A stretch of DNA of 64,000 nt, from contig UQNF01000005.1 in the NCBI GenBank assembly GCA_900542285.1, forward strand, positions 1 to 64,000, read 5' to 3'. Below, in pieces: positions 19,506 through 28,610 of this stretch. The notes under the pieces are model-generated. The model did no database searches. It saw only the letters and a program-made list of their open reading frames with translations, and had not been told where the DNA came from. This stretch comes from an uncultured Clostridium sp. (GTDB taxonomy: Bacteria > Bacillota > Clostridia > Christensenellales > CAG-138). Every line of letters starts with the position of its first letter. Within the stretch, counting starts at the first letter, position 1. The position numbers were made by a program, and so were the translations under genes.

Positions 19506-21373
19506 TGGAAGAACAGGTCAAGACCACGGCACTAAAAGAAGAAGAATTCAATAAGCATATAGACTTTAACGTTTGGAAGAAGCTCTTTGCCTATGTGATG
19601 AGGTATAAGGGAATGATACTGATCGTTGCGCTGTCAATGATAGTGGTCGCCGCTATCGATATCATTTATCCGCAGATAACCCGTTACGCTATCGACAATA
19701 TCATCGCCGATAATGATCCCAACAGCCTTTCCAAGCTGCCGCTGTTTGCACTGTTTTACCTCGCAATGATCGTTATCCAGGGCGCGCTCGTATTGTGTTT
19801 TTGTCTGGTCTCGGGAAAGCTGGAGATGAAGGTCGCCTTCGACATACGCCAGGATGCATTTAAGAGGCTTCAGCAGCTTTCCTTCTCCTACTATGATAAA
19901 ACAGCCGTTGGAAATATCATGACACGCATGGTCAGCGATATTCCAAGGCTGAGTGAGATGCTCGCTTGGAGCTTTACGGATATTTTCTGGGCAGGAGCCT
20001 TCGCTATCGGCTGCCTTATCACGATGCTGATGATGAACTGGAAGCTTGGGCTCGTCGTTCTCATTGTCGTACCGCCCATTGCCGTTGTATGCGGCTATTT
20101 TCAGAAGAAGATTCTGAAGCAGCAGCGAATTGTCAAAAAGCAGAATTCCGTCATCACCAGTGCCTATAACGAAGGCATAATGGGCGCAGTTACCACAAAA
20201 ACGCTTGTGCGTGAAAGCCAAAATGACGAGGAATTCAAATATGAAGCCGGAAAGATGAAAAAAGCTTCCATCCGCTCTGCCGTGCTTTCGGCTATGTTCA
20301 CCCCCGTTGTCATGGTACTTGCATCCATAGGAACTGCGATCGCACTGTACGCGGGCGGAAGCACCGTGCTTGCCCCTACCATCTTCGGTGCAAGCATGAC
20401 GATCGGTGTGCTTTCCTCTTTTATCAGTTATACGACAAACATGTTCGACCCCATTCAGCAGCTTGCCGGAATCCTTGCTGAGCTGCAGAGCGCACAGGCG
20501 AGTGCCGAGCGTGTTATTTCGCTCATCGAGACCAAGAGCGACATAACCGACAGCGATGAGATAGTTGCAAAATACGGCGACTGTTTTGATCCCAAGCGTG
20601 AAAACTGGGAGGACATCAGCGGCGAAGTCGAATTCAGGAACGTTTCATTTGCATACAAAGAGGGCGAAAAAGTGCTGTCCGATTTCAATCTTCACGTTCG
20701 GCAGGGTGAAAACATAGCTCTCGTGGGCGAGACCGGCGCAGGTAAGTCCACCATCGTAAACCTCGTATGCAGATTCTATGAGCCTACCGAGGGTGAAATA
20801 CTCATCGACGGCACTGACTATCGCGAACGGAGCCAGCTTTGGCTTCAATCGAGGCTTGGCTATGTGCTTCAAACTCCGCATCTGTTCTCCGGAACCATTC
20901 GTGACAACATTCGCTACGGCAGGCGTGACGCAACAGATGACGAAGTTAAGCAGGCGGCAAAAATGGTTCATGCCGACAGCTTCATTGAGGAGCTTTCGAA
21001 CGGTTATGATACCGAGGTCGGCGAGGGCGGCGTAATGCTCTCTACCGGGCAAAAGCAGCTTATTTCGTTTGCAAGGGTAATACTGGCGGATCCTAAGATA
21101 TTCGTGCTCGATGAGGCTACCAGCTCCATAGATACCGAGACAGAGATGCTTATTCAGGACGCGATAAAAACGGTGCTCAAGAACCGTACCAGCTTTATCG
21201 TTGCCCACAGGCTCTCCACAATTAGGAACGCAGACCGCATTCTCGTTATCCGCGGCGGAAGGATTACGGAGATGGGCACGCATAATGAACTGCTGAAGCT
21301 CAAGGGCTATTACTATAATCTCTATACCACACAGTTTGCCGAAACCGGCACCAACAAGCTGCTAAACAGCTAA
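19505..21373 (+). CDS. heterodimeric ABC exporter subunit with canonical Walker B
   Basis: 622 residues from the ATG at 19505, inside the stop of the first subunit and behind GAAGGAGGTG. N-terminal six-helix export domain, then Walker A GETGAGKST near 408, signature LSTGQKQL near 512 (LSGGQ expected) and Walker B IFVLDEATSSID near 533 with the catalytic Glu. The altered signature faces the altered Walker B of the partner, the usual split of a heterodimeric type IV exporter. With the leader peptide upstream, a role in multidrug or antibiotic efflux is plausible (inference). Confidence 0.92.
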   Translation: MEEQVKTTALKEEEFNKHIDFNVWKKLFAYVMRYKGMILIVALSMIVVAAIDIIYPQITRYAIDNIIADNDPNSLSKLPLFALFYLAMIVIQGALVLCFCLVSGKLEMKVAFDIRQDAFKRLQQLSFSYYDKTAVGNIMTRMVSDIPRLSEMLAWSFTDIFWAGAFAIGCLITMLMMNWKLGLVVLIVVPPIAVVCGYFQKKILKQQRIVKKQNSVITSAYNEGIMGAVTTKTLVRESQNDEEFKYEAGKMKKASIRSAVLSAMFTPVVMVLASIGTAIALYAGGSTVLAPTIFGASMTIGVLSSFISYTTNMFDPIQQLAGILAELQSAQASAERVISLIETKSDITDSDEIVAKYGDCFDPKRENWEDISGEVEFRNVSFAYKEGEKVLSDFNLHVRQGENIALVGETGAGKSTIVNLVCRFYEPTEGEILIDGTDYRERSQLWLQSRLGYVLQTPHLFSGTIRDNIRYGRRDATDDEVKQAAKMVHADSFIEELSNGYDTEVGEGGVMLSTGQKQLISFARVILADPKIFVLDEATSSIDTETEMLIQDAIKTVLKNRTSFIVAHRLSTIRNADRILVIRGGRITEMGTHNELLKLKGYYYNLYTTQFAETGTNKLLNS

Positions 21374-21393
21374 ACAGCCTTTTGGAGGATGAA

Positions 21394-22722
21394 ATGGAAC
21401 TGCCCCAAGCCTTTGTCACCAGGATGAAAACCATGCTCGGCAGCGAATACGATGCCTATATTGCTCAATACGATCAAGAGCCCGTAAGAGGGATCAGGGT
21501 CAACACGCTTAAGCTTTCCAAGGATGAGTTCCTTGAGCTTTGTCCATGGCGCGTTGAGCAGTCCGACATCATTGACGAAGGACTGCTGCTCTGTGATGAT
21601 GTTGAGCATATAGGCACCGACCCATATCACATCGCAGGCCTTTTCTATGTACAGGAGCCGTCCGCAATGAGCGTTATCGAGCATTCCGACATACGGGAAG
21701 GCATGAAGGTTCTCGACCTATGTGCAGCGCCGGGTGGTAAGAGCGGCGGAATAGCCGCAAGGCTAAACGGAACGGGGCTTCTGGTATCCAACGAGGTCAT
21801 TCCTGCACGCGCAAAGCAGCTTGCGCAGAACCTTGAACGGCTCGGAGTGATGAATGCCGTGGTCACTAATTCTCATCCCGACCATATTGCCAAAACCCTT
21901 CCTCATTATTTTGACAGGGTCGTCGTGGATGCTCCATGCTCAGGCGAGGGAATGTTCCGAAAGGACCCTTGTGCGATCTCCGAATGGTCAAGCGAGCATG
22001 TCAGCTCATGTGCGCTTCGCCAGAGAGCAATACTTGAGAGTGCCGCAGATTCTGTCGCTCCGGGCGGAAAGCTGATCTACTCCACCTGTACCTTCTCCCA
22101 AGAGGAAAACGAGGGCGTTATTGAAGCATTTTTAACGGAACATCCGGATTTCTCGCTTGAAATGATGAAGCGTTACTATCCGCATACCTGCCGCGGAGAA
22201 GGGCATTTCGTCGCACGGCTTTTGCGCTCCCACTGCATGAGTGCGCCCATATTCCGACCTCTTAACAGGAAACCTGATAAGAAATCAAAGCTTATCGTCG
22301 ATGAATTCTGCTCAAGTCAGCTGGACGGTTTCCCCTCCTTCGGCGATTTTATCATTGATAACGGAAGGGTATTCTATTCGCCGACGGAGCTTCCGGCCGA
22401 GATAGAGAAGCTCAACATATTGAGGATCGGAGTTGATTTCGGAGAGCTCCTGAAGGGACGGTTAAAGCCGGCTCACGCCCTTTTCATGGCTATGAATGCG
22501 GCAAATGAGCTGCATTTTGATTGCAGGAACCACCTGCACCTTGGCAGGGATTCCGAGGAATTAAAACGATTCCTATCCGGAAATACTGTTATTGTCCCTG
22601 ATGAGCTGTCAGGATTTGTATCCGTGACGGTCGACGGCTTCCCTGTCGGCTTCGGCAAGGCGGTTGACGGGACGCTGAAAAACCACCTGCCCAAAGGTCT
22701 TAATCTTGCGTTTTTCCGCTAA
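21394..22722 (+). CDS. RsmF/NOL1-NOP2-Sun family RNA cytosine-C5 methyltransferase
   Basis: 442 residues from the ATG at 21394 behind TTGGAGG (the frame opens 12 bases earlier without a site). The SAM-binding loop CAAPGGKSGG lies near 110. The two motif cysteines of RNA m5C methyltransferases are present in PCSGEGMFRKDP near 182 and STCTFSQEENEG near 230. The C-terminal 150 residues resemble the RsmF-type extension that includes a PUA-like RNA-binding part. The family methylates a cytosine of 16S rRNA; other RNA targets are possible. It follows the exporter by 20 bases and may be co-transcribed. Confidence 0.88.
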   Translation: MELPQAFVTRMKTMLGSEYDAYIAQYDQEPVRGIRVNTLKLSKDEFLELCPWRVEQSDIIDEGLLLCDDVEHIGTDPYHIAGLFYVQEPSAMSVIEHSDIREGMKVLDLCAAPGGKSGGIAARLNGTGLLVSNEVIPARAKQLAQNLERLGVMNAVVTNSHPDHIAKTLPHYFDRVVVDAPCSGEGMFRKDPCAISEWSSEHVSSCALRQRAILESAADSVAPGGKLIYSTCTFSQEENEGVIEAFLTEHPDFSLEMMKRYYPHTCRGEGHFVARLLRSHCMSAPIFRPLNRKPDKKSKLIVDEFCSSQLDGFPSFGDFIIDNGRVFYSPTELPAEIEKLNILRIGVDFGELLKGRLKPAHALFMAMNAANELHFDCRNHLHLGRDSEELKRFLSGNTVIVPDELSGFVSVTVDGFPVGFGKAVDGTLKNHLPKGLNLAFFR

Positions 22723-22749
22723 TATTCACAGAAAGTACACAATGTGCCC

Positions 22750-22778
22750 TTGCTTTTTGCAAGGTGCTATTATATAAT
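22750..22778 (+). promoter_or_regulatory. promoter of the small membrane protein gene
   Basis: -35 TTGCTT (22750-22755), a 17-base spacer and -10 TATAAT (22773-22778). The -35 sits in a short hairpin (CCTTGC / GCAAGG) that may also end the methyltransferase transcript. Confidence 0.65.
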
Positions 22779-22837
22779 ATTATTATAAGGTTTGATGTGA
22801 AGCTTTCGCATCAAAGAAAGTTACGGAGGAAAAAACG

Positions 22838-23260
22838 ATGAATAATGGTAGATCCAGACTCATTGCGGTTGCGCATGCAGACCTATTGTGCGCTATCTTC
22901 TTTTTCCTGAGCCTCGCAATGGGAATCCTCAATTTTCTGTGGCCTTGGCTGGCGCCGATAATGCTTCTGCTTGCAATCGTTCTGTTCGTGTTTGATTCCA
23001 ACTCCTTTGTGAGGAAATGCATGATTCAGATACTGGTGTTCAGCCTCATTTCAGCCCTGTCGTCCTTGATCTTCGGAAAGTGGCTTGCCTCCATCGAGGT
23101 CATCTCATGGCTGTTCAAGACGATAGATTGGATTATCCGTTCGCTTATTGCGCTGTTCACGCTTATCAGCGGTTTGCAGGCGCTGAATGGAAAACTGTTC
23201 AATCCCCCCATTATCGGCAAGCTGGTGAATGGGATATGCAATGCGCTTCGCGTATATTGA
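22838..23260 (+). CDS. small membrane protein of unknown function
   Basis: 140 residues with about four hydrophobic segments (LLCAIFFFLSLAMGILNFLW, APIMLLLAIVLFVF, MIQILVFSLISALSSLIF, SLIALFTLISGLQAL). No catalytic motif was seen. It resembles small DUF4870-type membrane proteins in layout (an N-terminal helix pair and ALNGK before the C-terminus), but I cannot confirm the family. ATG follows CGGAGG. The next gene, a zinc-ribbon protein, begins 39 bases later in the same direction and may share its transcript. Confidence 0.7.
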   Translation: MNNGRSRLIAVAHADLLCAIFFFLSLAMGILNFLWPWLAPIMLLLAIVLFVFDSNSFVRKCMIQILVFSLISALSSLIFGKWLASIEVISWLFKTIDWIIRSLIALFTLISGLQALNGKLFNPPIIGKLVNGICNALRVY

Positions 23261-23299
23261 GCGTATGAATCGAATAAATTAGTTTAGGAGGTATATGTA

Positions 23300-23845
23300 A
23301 TGGATTTTTTTGATAAAGTAAGCAGTATGGCAAAGGAGATTGCGGACGGCGCCAAGGGTGTTGCCGGCAATGCAAAGATCTCGTTCAAAATCAGCGCCAT
23401 CGAGCGCAAGATATCCGAGCTTAACGAAAAGCTGGGCGCAGCCGTCTGGTCTGAGCGCAGCGGAAAGAATGAAGTCAAGACCGATTCGGATGAAGCTGCA
23501 GAAAACATCTCTGACATTGATGCGATCTGCGCAGAAATCGATGGGCTGTACAGTCAGATAGATGAGCTCAACGCTCAGCGCGAAGCCCTTTCCAAGGAAG
23601 CGGAAAACGAAGAAGCAGAAGGCGCCGATGGTGAACCTTCAGTAAAGCGCAGCTGTGTAATGTGCGACGCCGTGCTCGAGGATGAATGGCTTTTCTGCCC
23701 GGTATGCGGTGAACCCATCGTTCCTATTGAGCCCGAGCCTGAAAAAGAGGAAGAGCCTTCCGAGCCCGAGCCCCGCACTTGCAGCTGCGGAGCGGAGGTT
23801 TGCGGCGATCATAACTTCTGCCCCTTCTGCGGCAAAAAACTGTAA
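23300..23845 (+). CDS. coiled-coil protein with two zinc ribbons
   Basis: 181 residues. Residues 1-100 are helical and charged with a heptad-like stretch (IERKISELNEKLGAA, ICAEIDGLYSQIDELNAQ). Then come two zinc-ribbon units, one with CVMCDA...CPVCGE near 115-140 and one with CSCGAE...CPFCGKKL at the C-terminus, separated by a Glu/Pro-rich linker. Such proteins act as adaptors or are uncharacterised in Firmicutes. ATG follows AGGAGG. It ends in a clear terminator. Function unknown. Confidence 0.75.
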   Translation: MDFFDKVSSMAKEIADGAKGVAGNAKISFKISAIERKISELNEKLGAAVWSERSGKNEVKTDSDEAAENISDIDAICAEIDGLYSQIDELNAQREALSKEAENEEAEGADGEPSVKRSCVMCDAVLEDEWLFCPVCGEPIVPIEPEPEKEEEPSEPEPRTCSCGAEVCGDHNFCPFCGKKL

Positions 23846-23862
23846 ACCATAGCAAACAAATA

Positions 23863-23905
23863 AGCGCACTCGATAAGAGCTCTCCTCTTTTCGGGTGCGT
23901 TTTTG
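23863..23905 (+). terminator. terminator after the zinc-ribbon gene
   Basis: CGCACTCGA pairs with TCGGGTGCG (one G-U), with an inner AGAG/CTCT stem, followed by TTTTTG. Confidence 0.8.
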
Positions 23906-23978
23906 TATGCCTTTCTTTCAGTCACCAAAATGCATGTGGGTGAATACCTTCATAATAAGCATAATTAAGGAGGTATCT

Positions 23979-24980
23979 ATGAAAAAAGCTACCATTGCAC
24001 TGCTGATATCGGTACTTGTCCTCATGTCGTTTTTCGGATGCGCACCAAGGGACAAAGAGCTGAGGCATGTTGTGCTCAACGAGGTCACGCGCTCCGTATT
24101 CTATGCGCCGCTGTATGCCGCGGTAGGGCTTGGCTTCTTTGAAGCAGAGGGCATAGAGCTTGAGATTGTTACCGGAGGGGGAAGCGACAAGAGCATGACA
24201 GCACTTCTTTCAGGTGAAGCGGAATTTGCGCTCATGGGTCCCGAAACCGGAGTGTATGTCATAAACGAAGGGGCTTCCGACCATCCGATGATCATCGGGC
24301 AGCTAACCAAGCGTGACGGTTCATTCCTTGTGGGGCGCGAACCAACGGAGAACTTCTCTTGGGAACAGCTTCGCGGTAAATCCGTTATCGGCGGAAGAGT
24401 CGGCGGTATGCCCTACATGACGCTCATGTATGTGCTCATGCAGAATGGGCTCACCCCCGGAGAGGATGTTGAAGTCATTAGCAACATCCAGTTTAATCTT
24501 ATGGGCGGAGCGTTCGAGGGCGGAACCGGGGACTATGTAACGCTGTTTGAGCCTACTGCGACTCTATTCCAACAAAACGGCAGCGGCTATATCGTTGCTA
24601 ATATCGGTCTCGAATCCGGAGAAGTTCCGTACACCACATTTATGACCATGCCTGCTACAATAAAAAACGATCCCGAACTCGTCGGCTCATTCATCCGTGC
24701 AATAGTCAAGGCACAGAAATGGGTGCAGGCTGCAACCGACGGTGAGATCGCTGAGGCAATGGCCCCCTTCTTCCCCGACGCCGACAAGCCAACGCTTGAG
24801 ATCGTTGCAAAGAGCTATCGTGAAACCGACTCCTGGATGCAGGCCCCTGTCATGACCGAAGATGCTTTTACAAGGCTTCAGGACATTATGGAAGCCAACG
24901 GAGAGCTTAAAGCGAGAGTGAGCTTTGACGAGCTCATCGACAACTCCTTTGCGGAGAGCATACTAAAAGAGATGGATTAG
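23979..24980 (+). CDS. NMT1/SsuA-type substrate-binding lipoprotein, orphan
   Basis: 333 residues from the ATG at 23979 behind AAGGAGG; the longer frame to 23895 runs through the preceding terminator and is rejected. The signal peptide ends with FFGC (Cys about 20). The domain (LNEVTRSVFYAPLYAAVGLG, EGIELEIVTGGGSDKSMTAL, ALMGPETGVYVINEG) is of the periplasmic-binding type used for sulfonates, nitrate, or thiamine precursors. No permease or ATPase gene is adjacent, so the partner transporter must be encoded elsewhere. Substrate unknown. Confidence 0.82.
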   Translation: MKKATIALLISVLVLMSFFGCAPRDKELRHVVLNEVTRSVFYAPLYAAVGLGFFEAEGIELEIVTGGGSDKSMTALLSGEAEFALMGPETGVYVINEGASDHPMIIGQLTKRDGSFLVGREPTENFSWEQLRGKSVIGGRVGGMPYMTLMYVLMQNGLTPGEDVEVISNIQFNLMGGAFEGGTGDYVTLFEPTATLFQQNGSGYIVANIGLESGEVPYTTFMTMPATIKNDPELVGSFIRAIVKAQKWVQAATDGEIAEAMAPFFPDADKPTLEIVAKSYRETDSWMQAPVMTEDAFTRLQDIMEANGELKARVSFDELIDNSFAESILKEMD

Positions 24981-24987
24981 CGTATCA

Positions 24988-25033
24988 AAAAAGCTTCTGC
25001 ACGGCAAATTGCTTTGCAGAAGCTTTCTTTTCA
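24988..25033. terminator. bidirectional terminator between convergent genes
   Basis: AAAAAAGCTTCTGCA...TGCAGAAGCTTTCTTTT, eleven pairs, with a T-run on both strands. It serves the binding protein (plus) and the CHAP gene (minus). Confidence 0.88.
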
Positions 25034-25044
25034 TGTAATAACGC

Positions 25045-26181
25045 CTATCTTCCGGAAATCAGCATACGCCAAGTGTCCGGGCCGACCTTTCCATCCGCAA
25101 TCAACCCTGCCCGGCTCTGAAATGTCTTGACCGATACTTCAGTCTTGGGTCCGAAATGTCCATCTACCGATGTCGTTATTCCGAATCTATAGTTCAGCAG
25201 CGTCTGGAGCTGTCTTGTGACTGCGTAATCATAGCTCGATTTGGACTGAACATTCTTTCTTGCAAGGCTTGTCCAGGTTTCCGGGCCTACACATCCATCG
25301 ACCGTAATACCGTTCCAGGTCTGGAATCTCATGACCGCTATGGCTGTATTCGTGCCGAAATTGCCGTCAACATCGAGCCCCGCACCGATGGTTGAATTGA
25401 GCATAGCCTGCAGTACAGCAACATTCGTTCCGCTGCTTCCCTTTTTCAGTATGGGCCATGTGCCGGTCGAAGGACCCGGTGTTCCCCCTGTTTCCGGATA
25501 CTTGATGCTTACGAAGCCCGTGATGTTTGAATACAGTTCAAACCTTGAAGCGACAGCACCGTGCCAGTTGCCGTCAACCATGCAGAAGCCTGCATAGTTG
25601 ATACTCGCGCCGTTATTTGTAGGATAAGCTGCATCCCTCGTGACAATGCCGATATGACTTGCCCTTGACGAGCCCGACATACCGAAGCGACAGGCAAACG
25701 AATCGGACGTCGGCCAAGTCGTAATGCTGTTGGTGTTTCTGTCGTAATAGGTCTGAACATTTCTATATATTACCAAATCCCCCGCCTTCGGTGTGTATGG
25801 ATTGGCGTAGTCGTTTACCGGATGAAATTCAAGAGCCTCGTTTGAATTCTCCCAATAGTCCGCAACCCTGCCGAGGGTGCTCTCCGGAATGACGGAGGTG
25901 GGTACATTCGCCCTGCGCGCACACCATTGAACAAAGTATGCGCACCATGATCCTGAGCTGTTGCCAAAGCTATTCCCGAATGCGTTCCAGCCGTTGGGTC
26001 CTTCATGATAGCCAACCTGGGACAGCGCATGCTGCACTATATCCGCACGCATGTCGCCCATGTTCTGATAAGAATAGCTGAATGGCGGTGGACAGTTGTC
26101 CGCAGACACAGTCGTTGTGCCCAAGGCCGCAGCAACCAGAATCAACGTTGCAGCGATGAAAGCGAATAAGCGTTTTTTCAT
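25045..26181 (-). CDS. secreted CHAP-domain cell-wall hydrolase with two peptidoglycan-binding domains
   Basis: 378 residues from the ATG at 26181 (MKKRLFAF) behind AAAGGAAG; the longer frame has no site. A cleavable signal peptide ends near TTTVSADN. The CHAP domain (about 40-210) has the catalytic Cys in GSWCAYFVQWCARR and the His in ASHIGIVTRD. Two PG_binding_1 repeats follow (VLQAMLNSTIGAGLDVDGNF and a second near the C-terminus with VDGHFGPKTEVSVKTFQ). The expected activity is amidase or endopeptidase cleavage of peptidoglycan outside the cell. It is monocistronic on the minus strand. Confidence 0.88.
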   Translation of the reverse strand: MKKRLFAFIAATLILVAAALGTTTVSADNCPPPFSYSYQNMGDMRADIVQHALSQVGYHEGPNGWNAFGNSFGNSSGSWCAYFVQWCARRANVPTSVIPESTLGRVADYWENSNEALEFHPVNDYANPYTPKAGDLVIYRNVQTYYDRNTNSITTWPTSDSFACRFGMSGSSRASHIGIVTRDAAYPTNNGASINYAGFCMVDGNWHGAVASRFELYSNITGFVSIKYPETGGTPGPSTGTWPILKKGSSGTNVAVLQAMLNSTIGAGLDVDGNFGTNTAIAVMRFQTWNGITVDGCVGPETWTSLARKNVQSKSSYDYAVTRQLQTLLNYRFGITTSVDGHFGPKTEVSVKTFQSRAGLIADGKVGPDTWRMLISGR

Positions 26182-26279
26182 ACGTTCTGCTTCCTTTTTT
26201 GTTTTGATACCTTTCATATTAACACATGTTTTTTGAAAGTGCAATATGTCAATGGGGTAAAAATTTGAGATTCTATGTC

Positions 26280-26308
26280 TTGATTATTGTATTTGCTGCA
26301 TGTATAAT
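26280..26308 (+). promoter_or_regulatory. promoter of the UPF0489 gene
   Basis: -35 TTGATT (26280-26285), a 17-base spacer and -10 TATAAT (26303-26308). Confidence 0.75.
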
Positions 26309-26337
26309 TCTGTTATCGAAAAGAATTGGAGTCATGA

Positions 26338-27051
26338 ATGCGGGTACTGGATATTGATTTGGATTTTTTCCTCGCGGACTGCTGTCCGCTTGCGGATATG
26401 GGCAAGCGGCCCTGTCTTGCCGGACATGAGCCTTGGAGCGAAGCGGCGGTCGTTGGATTCATGGAGAACAACTGCGGCATTACCTCCCCCATCCCCGGAA
26501 GGATATTTGAAATGCACGATGCGGCCCTGAAATTCTGGCTTGAGCTGAATGCCGACGGATTGCTTACCCTTCCGTTCCACGTAACGCATGTCGATGCTCA
26601 CAGCGATCTTGGCATAGGTAAGCCGGGGCCTGCATATGTACTGAACACCGTCCTCGCAATGGAACCCTCGCTGCGTCTGAATATTGATAATTTTTATCGT
26701 GCCGGTCAGCTTGACGAAGCCAATTACCTGCTGTTCGCGCTTGCTCTCAGGCTTATATCTTCCCTTGATAACGTCCGAAATCCCAATTCAAGACCTGATA
26801 TCCCTGCTTTTGCGCATAGGGATGCATGCGGAAAATATGATTACATACAGCTTTCTTCCTTTGTTTCCAAGCTGTTTGAAGCTAAAAACGGACCGGAACC
26901 CATAATCCCATTCATGGTATTCTCGGATTATTCAGAGTTCTGCGCCGATGCGCCGTTTGACTTCATATCGGTTGCCATATCTCCAAGATACTCCCCCAAG
27001 GAAGCGGATGAGCTGCTGCCTGTTTTATCAAGATACATAAAACAAATTTAG
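26338..27051 (+). CDS. UPF0489 / peptide-arginase family protein
   Basis: 237 residues. The N-terminal DIDLDFFLADC and the central THVDAHSDLGIG supply the Asp and His residues expected to bind a bimetal centre in an arginase-like fold. This pair is the hallmark of the UPF0489 group, which includes the RiPP maturase OspR that turns arginine into ornithine. The C-terminal third (FMVFSDYSEFCADAPFDFISVAIS) resembles the second Asp-containing strand. It stands alone behind its own promoter, with no precursor peptide or radical SAM gene next to it, so whether it acts on a peptide or a small guanidino compound is open. ATG follows TTGGAG at eight bases. Confidence 0.72.
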   Translation: MRVLDIDLDFFLADCCPLADMGKRPCLAGHEPWSEAAVVGFMENNCGITSPIPGRIFEMHDAALKFWLELNADGLLTLPFHVTHVDAHSDLGIGKPGPAYVLNTVLAMEPSLRLNIDNFYRAGQLDEANYLLFALALRLISSLDNVRNPNSRPDIPAFAHRDACGKYDYIQLSSFVSKLFEAKNGPEPIIPFMVFSDYSEFCADAPFDFISVAISPRYSPKEADELLPVLSRYIKQI

Positions 27052-27142
27052 GCCTATCTTCGCAAATATTCGCAAGAAGGCCAGAGTTTATCACAAATGT
27101 ATCTTTTGGCTTTATTCCATAGCTTAAGGAATGATCCTTTCG

Positions 27143-27796
27143 CTAAAACTTCTGATGTACCCCGGTTTCGTTATACTTGGTCCATTCCGCCACGTTTACC
27201 GCATGGTCGCCTATTCTTTCAAGATACTTGGCGACCATCATTAGCTCAATGGCCTGATCTCCGTTATTGGCGTCCACTTTGATTAGCTCGATCAGCTCGT
27301 TCTTGACCGTAAGAAACAGCTCATCCATTTCGTCATCAAGACGAATGACCTCATCTGCAAGGGGTTCATCATTATTGATGAATGAATTTACGCTGTCCCT
27401 GACCATTTTTAACGCCAGATCGCCCATGGCGGTGATGTGCGTGAGCTTTTTGATGTATGTTTCGCCCGGCATGGTGGAGACCAAATCACCGATATCAGCG
27501 GCCTGATCCCCAAAGCGTTCGATATCGGTTATCATTTTCAGTGCAGTCGATACGACCCTAAAGTCCTTTGCTACGGGCTGCTGCTTGAGCAGGATGCGCA
27601 TGCACTTTTTTTCTATCGCCATTTCGTATTCATCAACGCGCTTATCCATATCTCCTATGCTCTTCCCAAGCTCCCTATCACGGTTGACAAGGGCGGTAAT
27701 AGCATCGCCGATCATCTGCTCGGTGAGATAGCACATTTCCACAAGCTCGGTCTTAAGCTCCGCGAGTTCTTCCTCAAATACTTTCCTGATAGACAT
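27143..27796 (-). CDS. phoU: phosphate signalling protein PhoU
   Basis: 217 residues, two three-helix PhoU repeats, each with the metal-cluster motif type E/DxxxD (IERFGDQAADIGDL near 90, LERIGDHAVNVAEW near 195). It links the Pst transporter to the PhoR kinase and limits phosphate uptake. Last gene of pstSCAB-phoU, 44 bases after pstB, with CAGGAG before the ATG. Confidence 0.95.
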   Translation of the reverse strand: MSIRKVFEEELAELKTELVEMCYLTEQMIGDAITALVNRDRELGKSIGDMDKRVDEYEMAIEKKCMRILLKQQPVAKDFRVVSTALKMITDIERFGDQAADIGDLVSTMPGETYIKKLTHITAMGDLALKMVRDSVNSFINNDEPLADEVIRLDDEMDELFLTVKNELIELIKVDANNGDQAIELMMVAKYLERIGDHAVNVAEWTKYNETGVHQKF

Positions 27797-27839
27797 CTTC
27801 TATACTCCTGTTCTGCATAAAACATTCATTTGCATATCA

Positions 27840-28610
27840 TTATCCGAATCTGCCCGTGATGTATCTTTCGGTGCGCTCATCATGGGGCGAGGTGAAAATG
27901 TCGTCGGTATCGCCGTATTCAACAAGCTCTCCCAGGAGGAAAAATGCGGTCTTATCCGCTATCCTTACCGCCTGCTGCATATTGTGCGTAACGATGACAA
28001 TGGTCAGCTCCTTCTTCAACTCATCCATCAGCTCCTCTATCTTGCCCGTAGAGATGGGGTCGAGAGCCGAGGTCGGCTCATCCATCAGAAGGATCTTTGG
28101 ATTCGCTGCAAGAGAACGAGCGATGCATAGCCTCTGCTGCTGTCCGCCGCTCATTCCGAGTGCGTTTTTGCGAAGGCGATCCTTCACCTCGTCCCATATG
28201 CTTGCGCGCCGCAACGACTCCTCAACAATGGCGTCCAGCTCGCTTTTCTTCTTTACGCCGAATGTTCTCGGAGCAAAGGCGATATTGTCATAAATGCTCA
28301 TCGGGAAGGGGTTTGGCTTTTGAAAGACCATGCCGACGTTCTTTCTAAGCACATTCACATCCGTATCCTTATCAAAAATGTCAATATCACCTATCCTGTA
28401 TTCTCCTTCAATGCGGCAGCCCTCAACCAGGTCGTTCATCCGGTTGAATATTTTCAGAAATGTTGACTTTCCGCATCCCGAAGGTCCTATCAGAGCCGTT
28501 ACCTCTTTTTCCGGGATCTCTATATTTATATCCTTTAATGCATGAAAATCACCGTAATAAAGGTTACACGCCTTTGCGGATATGTTCATGCTGCCTGTAA
28601 ACTCCTTCAT
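27840..28610 (-). CDS. pstB: phosphate ABC transporter ATPase PstB
   Basis: 256 residues. Walker [10 protein letters not shown], the Pst-specific [19 protein letters not shown], signature MSGGQQQR, Walker [15 protein letters not shown] and VTHNMQQA are all intact. It energises phosphate import by PstCA. The ORF start overlaps pstA by 4 bases (ATGA). An in-frame ATG 21 bases downstream (MNISAK) is preceded by GAAGGAG and could be the main start. Confidence 0.97.
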   Translation of the reverse strand: MKEFTGSMNISAKACNLYYGDFHALKDINIEIPEKEVTALIGPSGCGKSTFLKIFNRMNDLVEGCRIEGEYRIGDIDIFDKDTDVNVLRKNVGMVFQKPNPFPMSIYDNIAFAPRTFGVKKKSELDAIVEESLRRASIWDEVKDRLRKNALGMSGGQQQRLCIARSLAANPKILLMDEPTSALDPISTGKIEELMDELKKELTIVIVTHNMQQAVRIADKTAFFLLGELVEYGDTDDIFTSPHDERTERYITGRFG

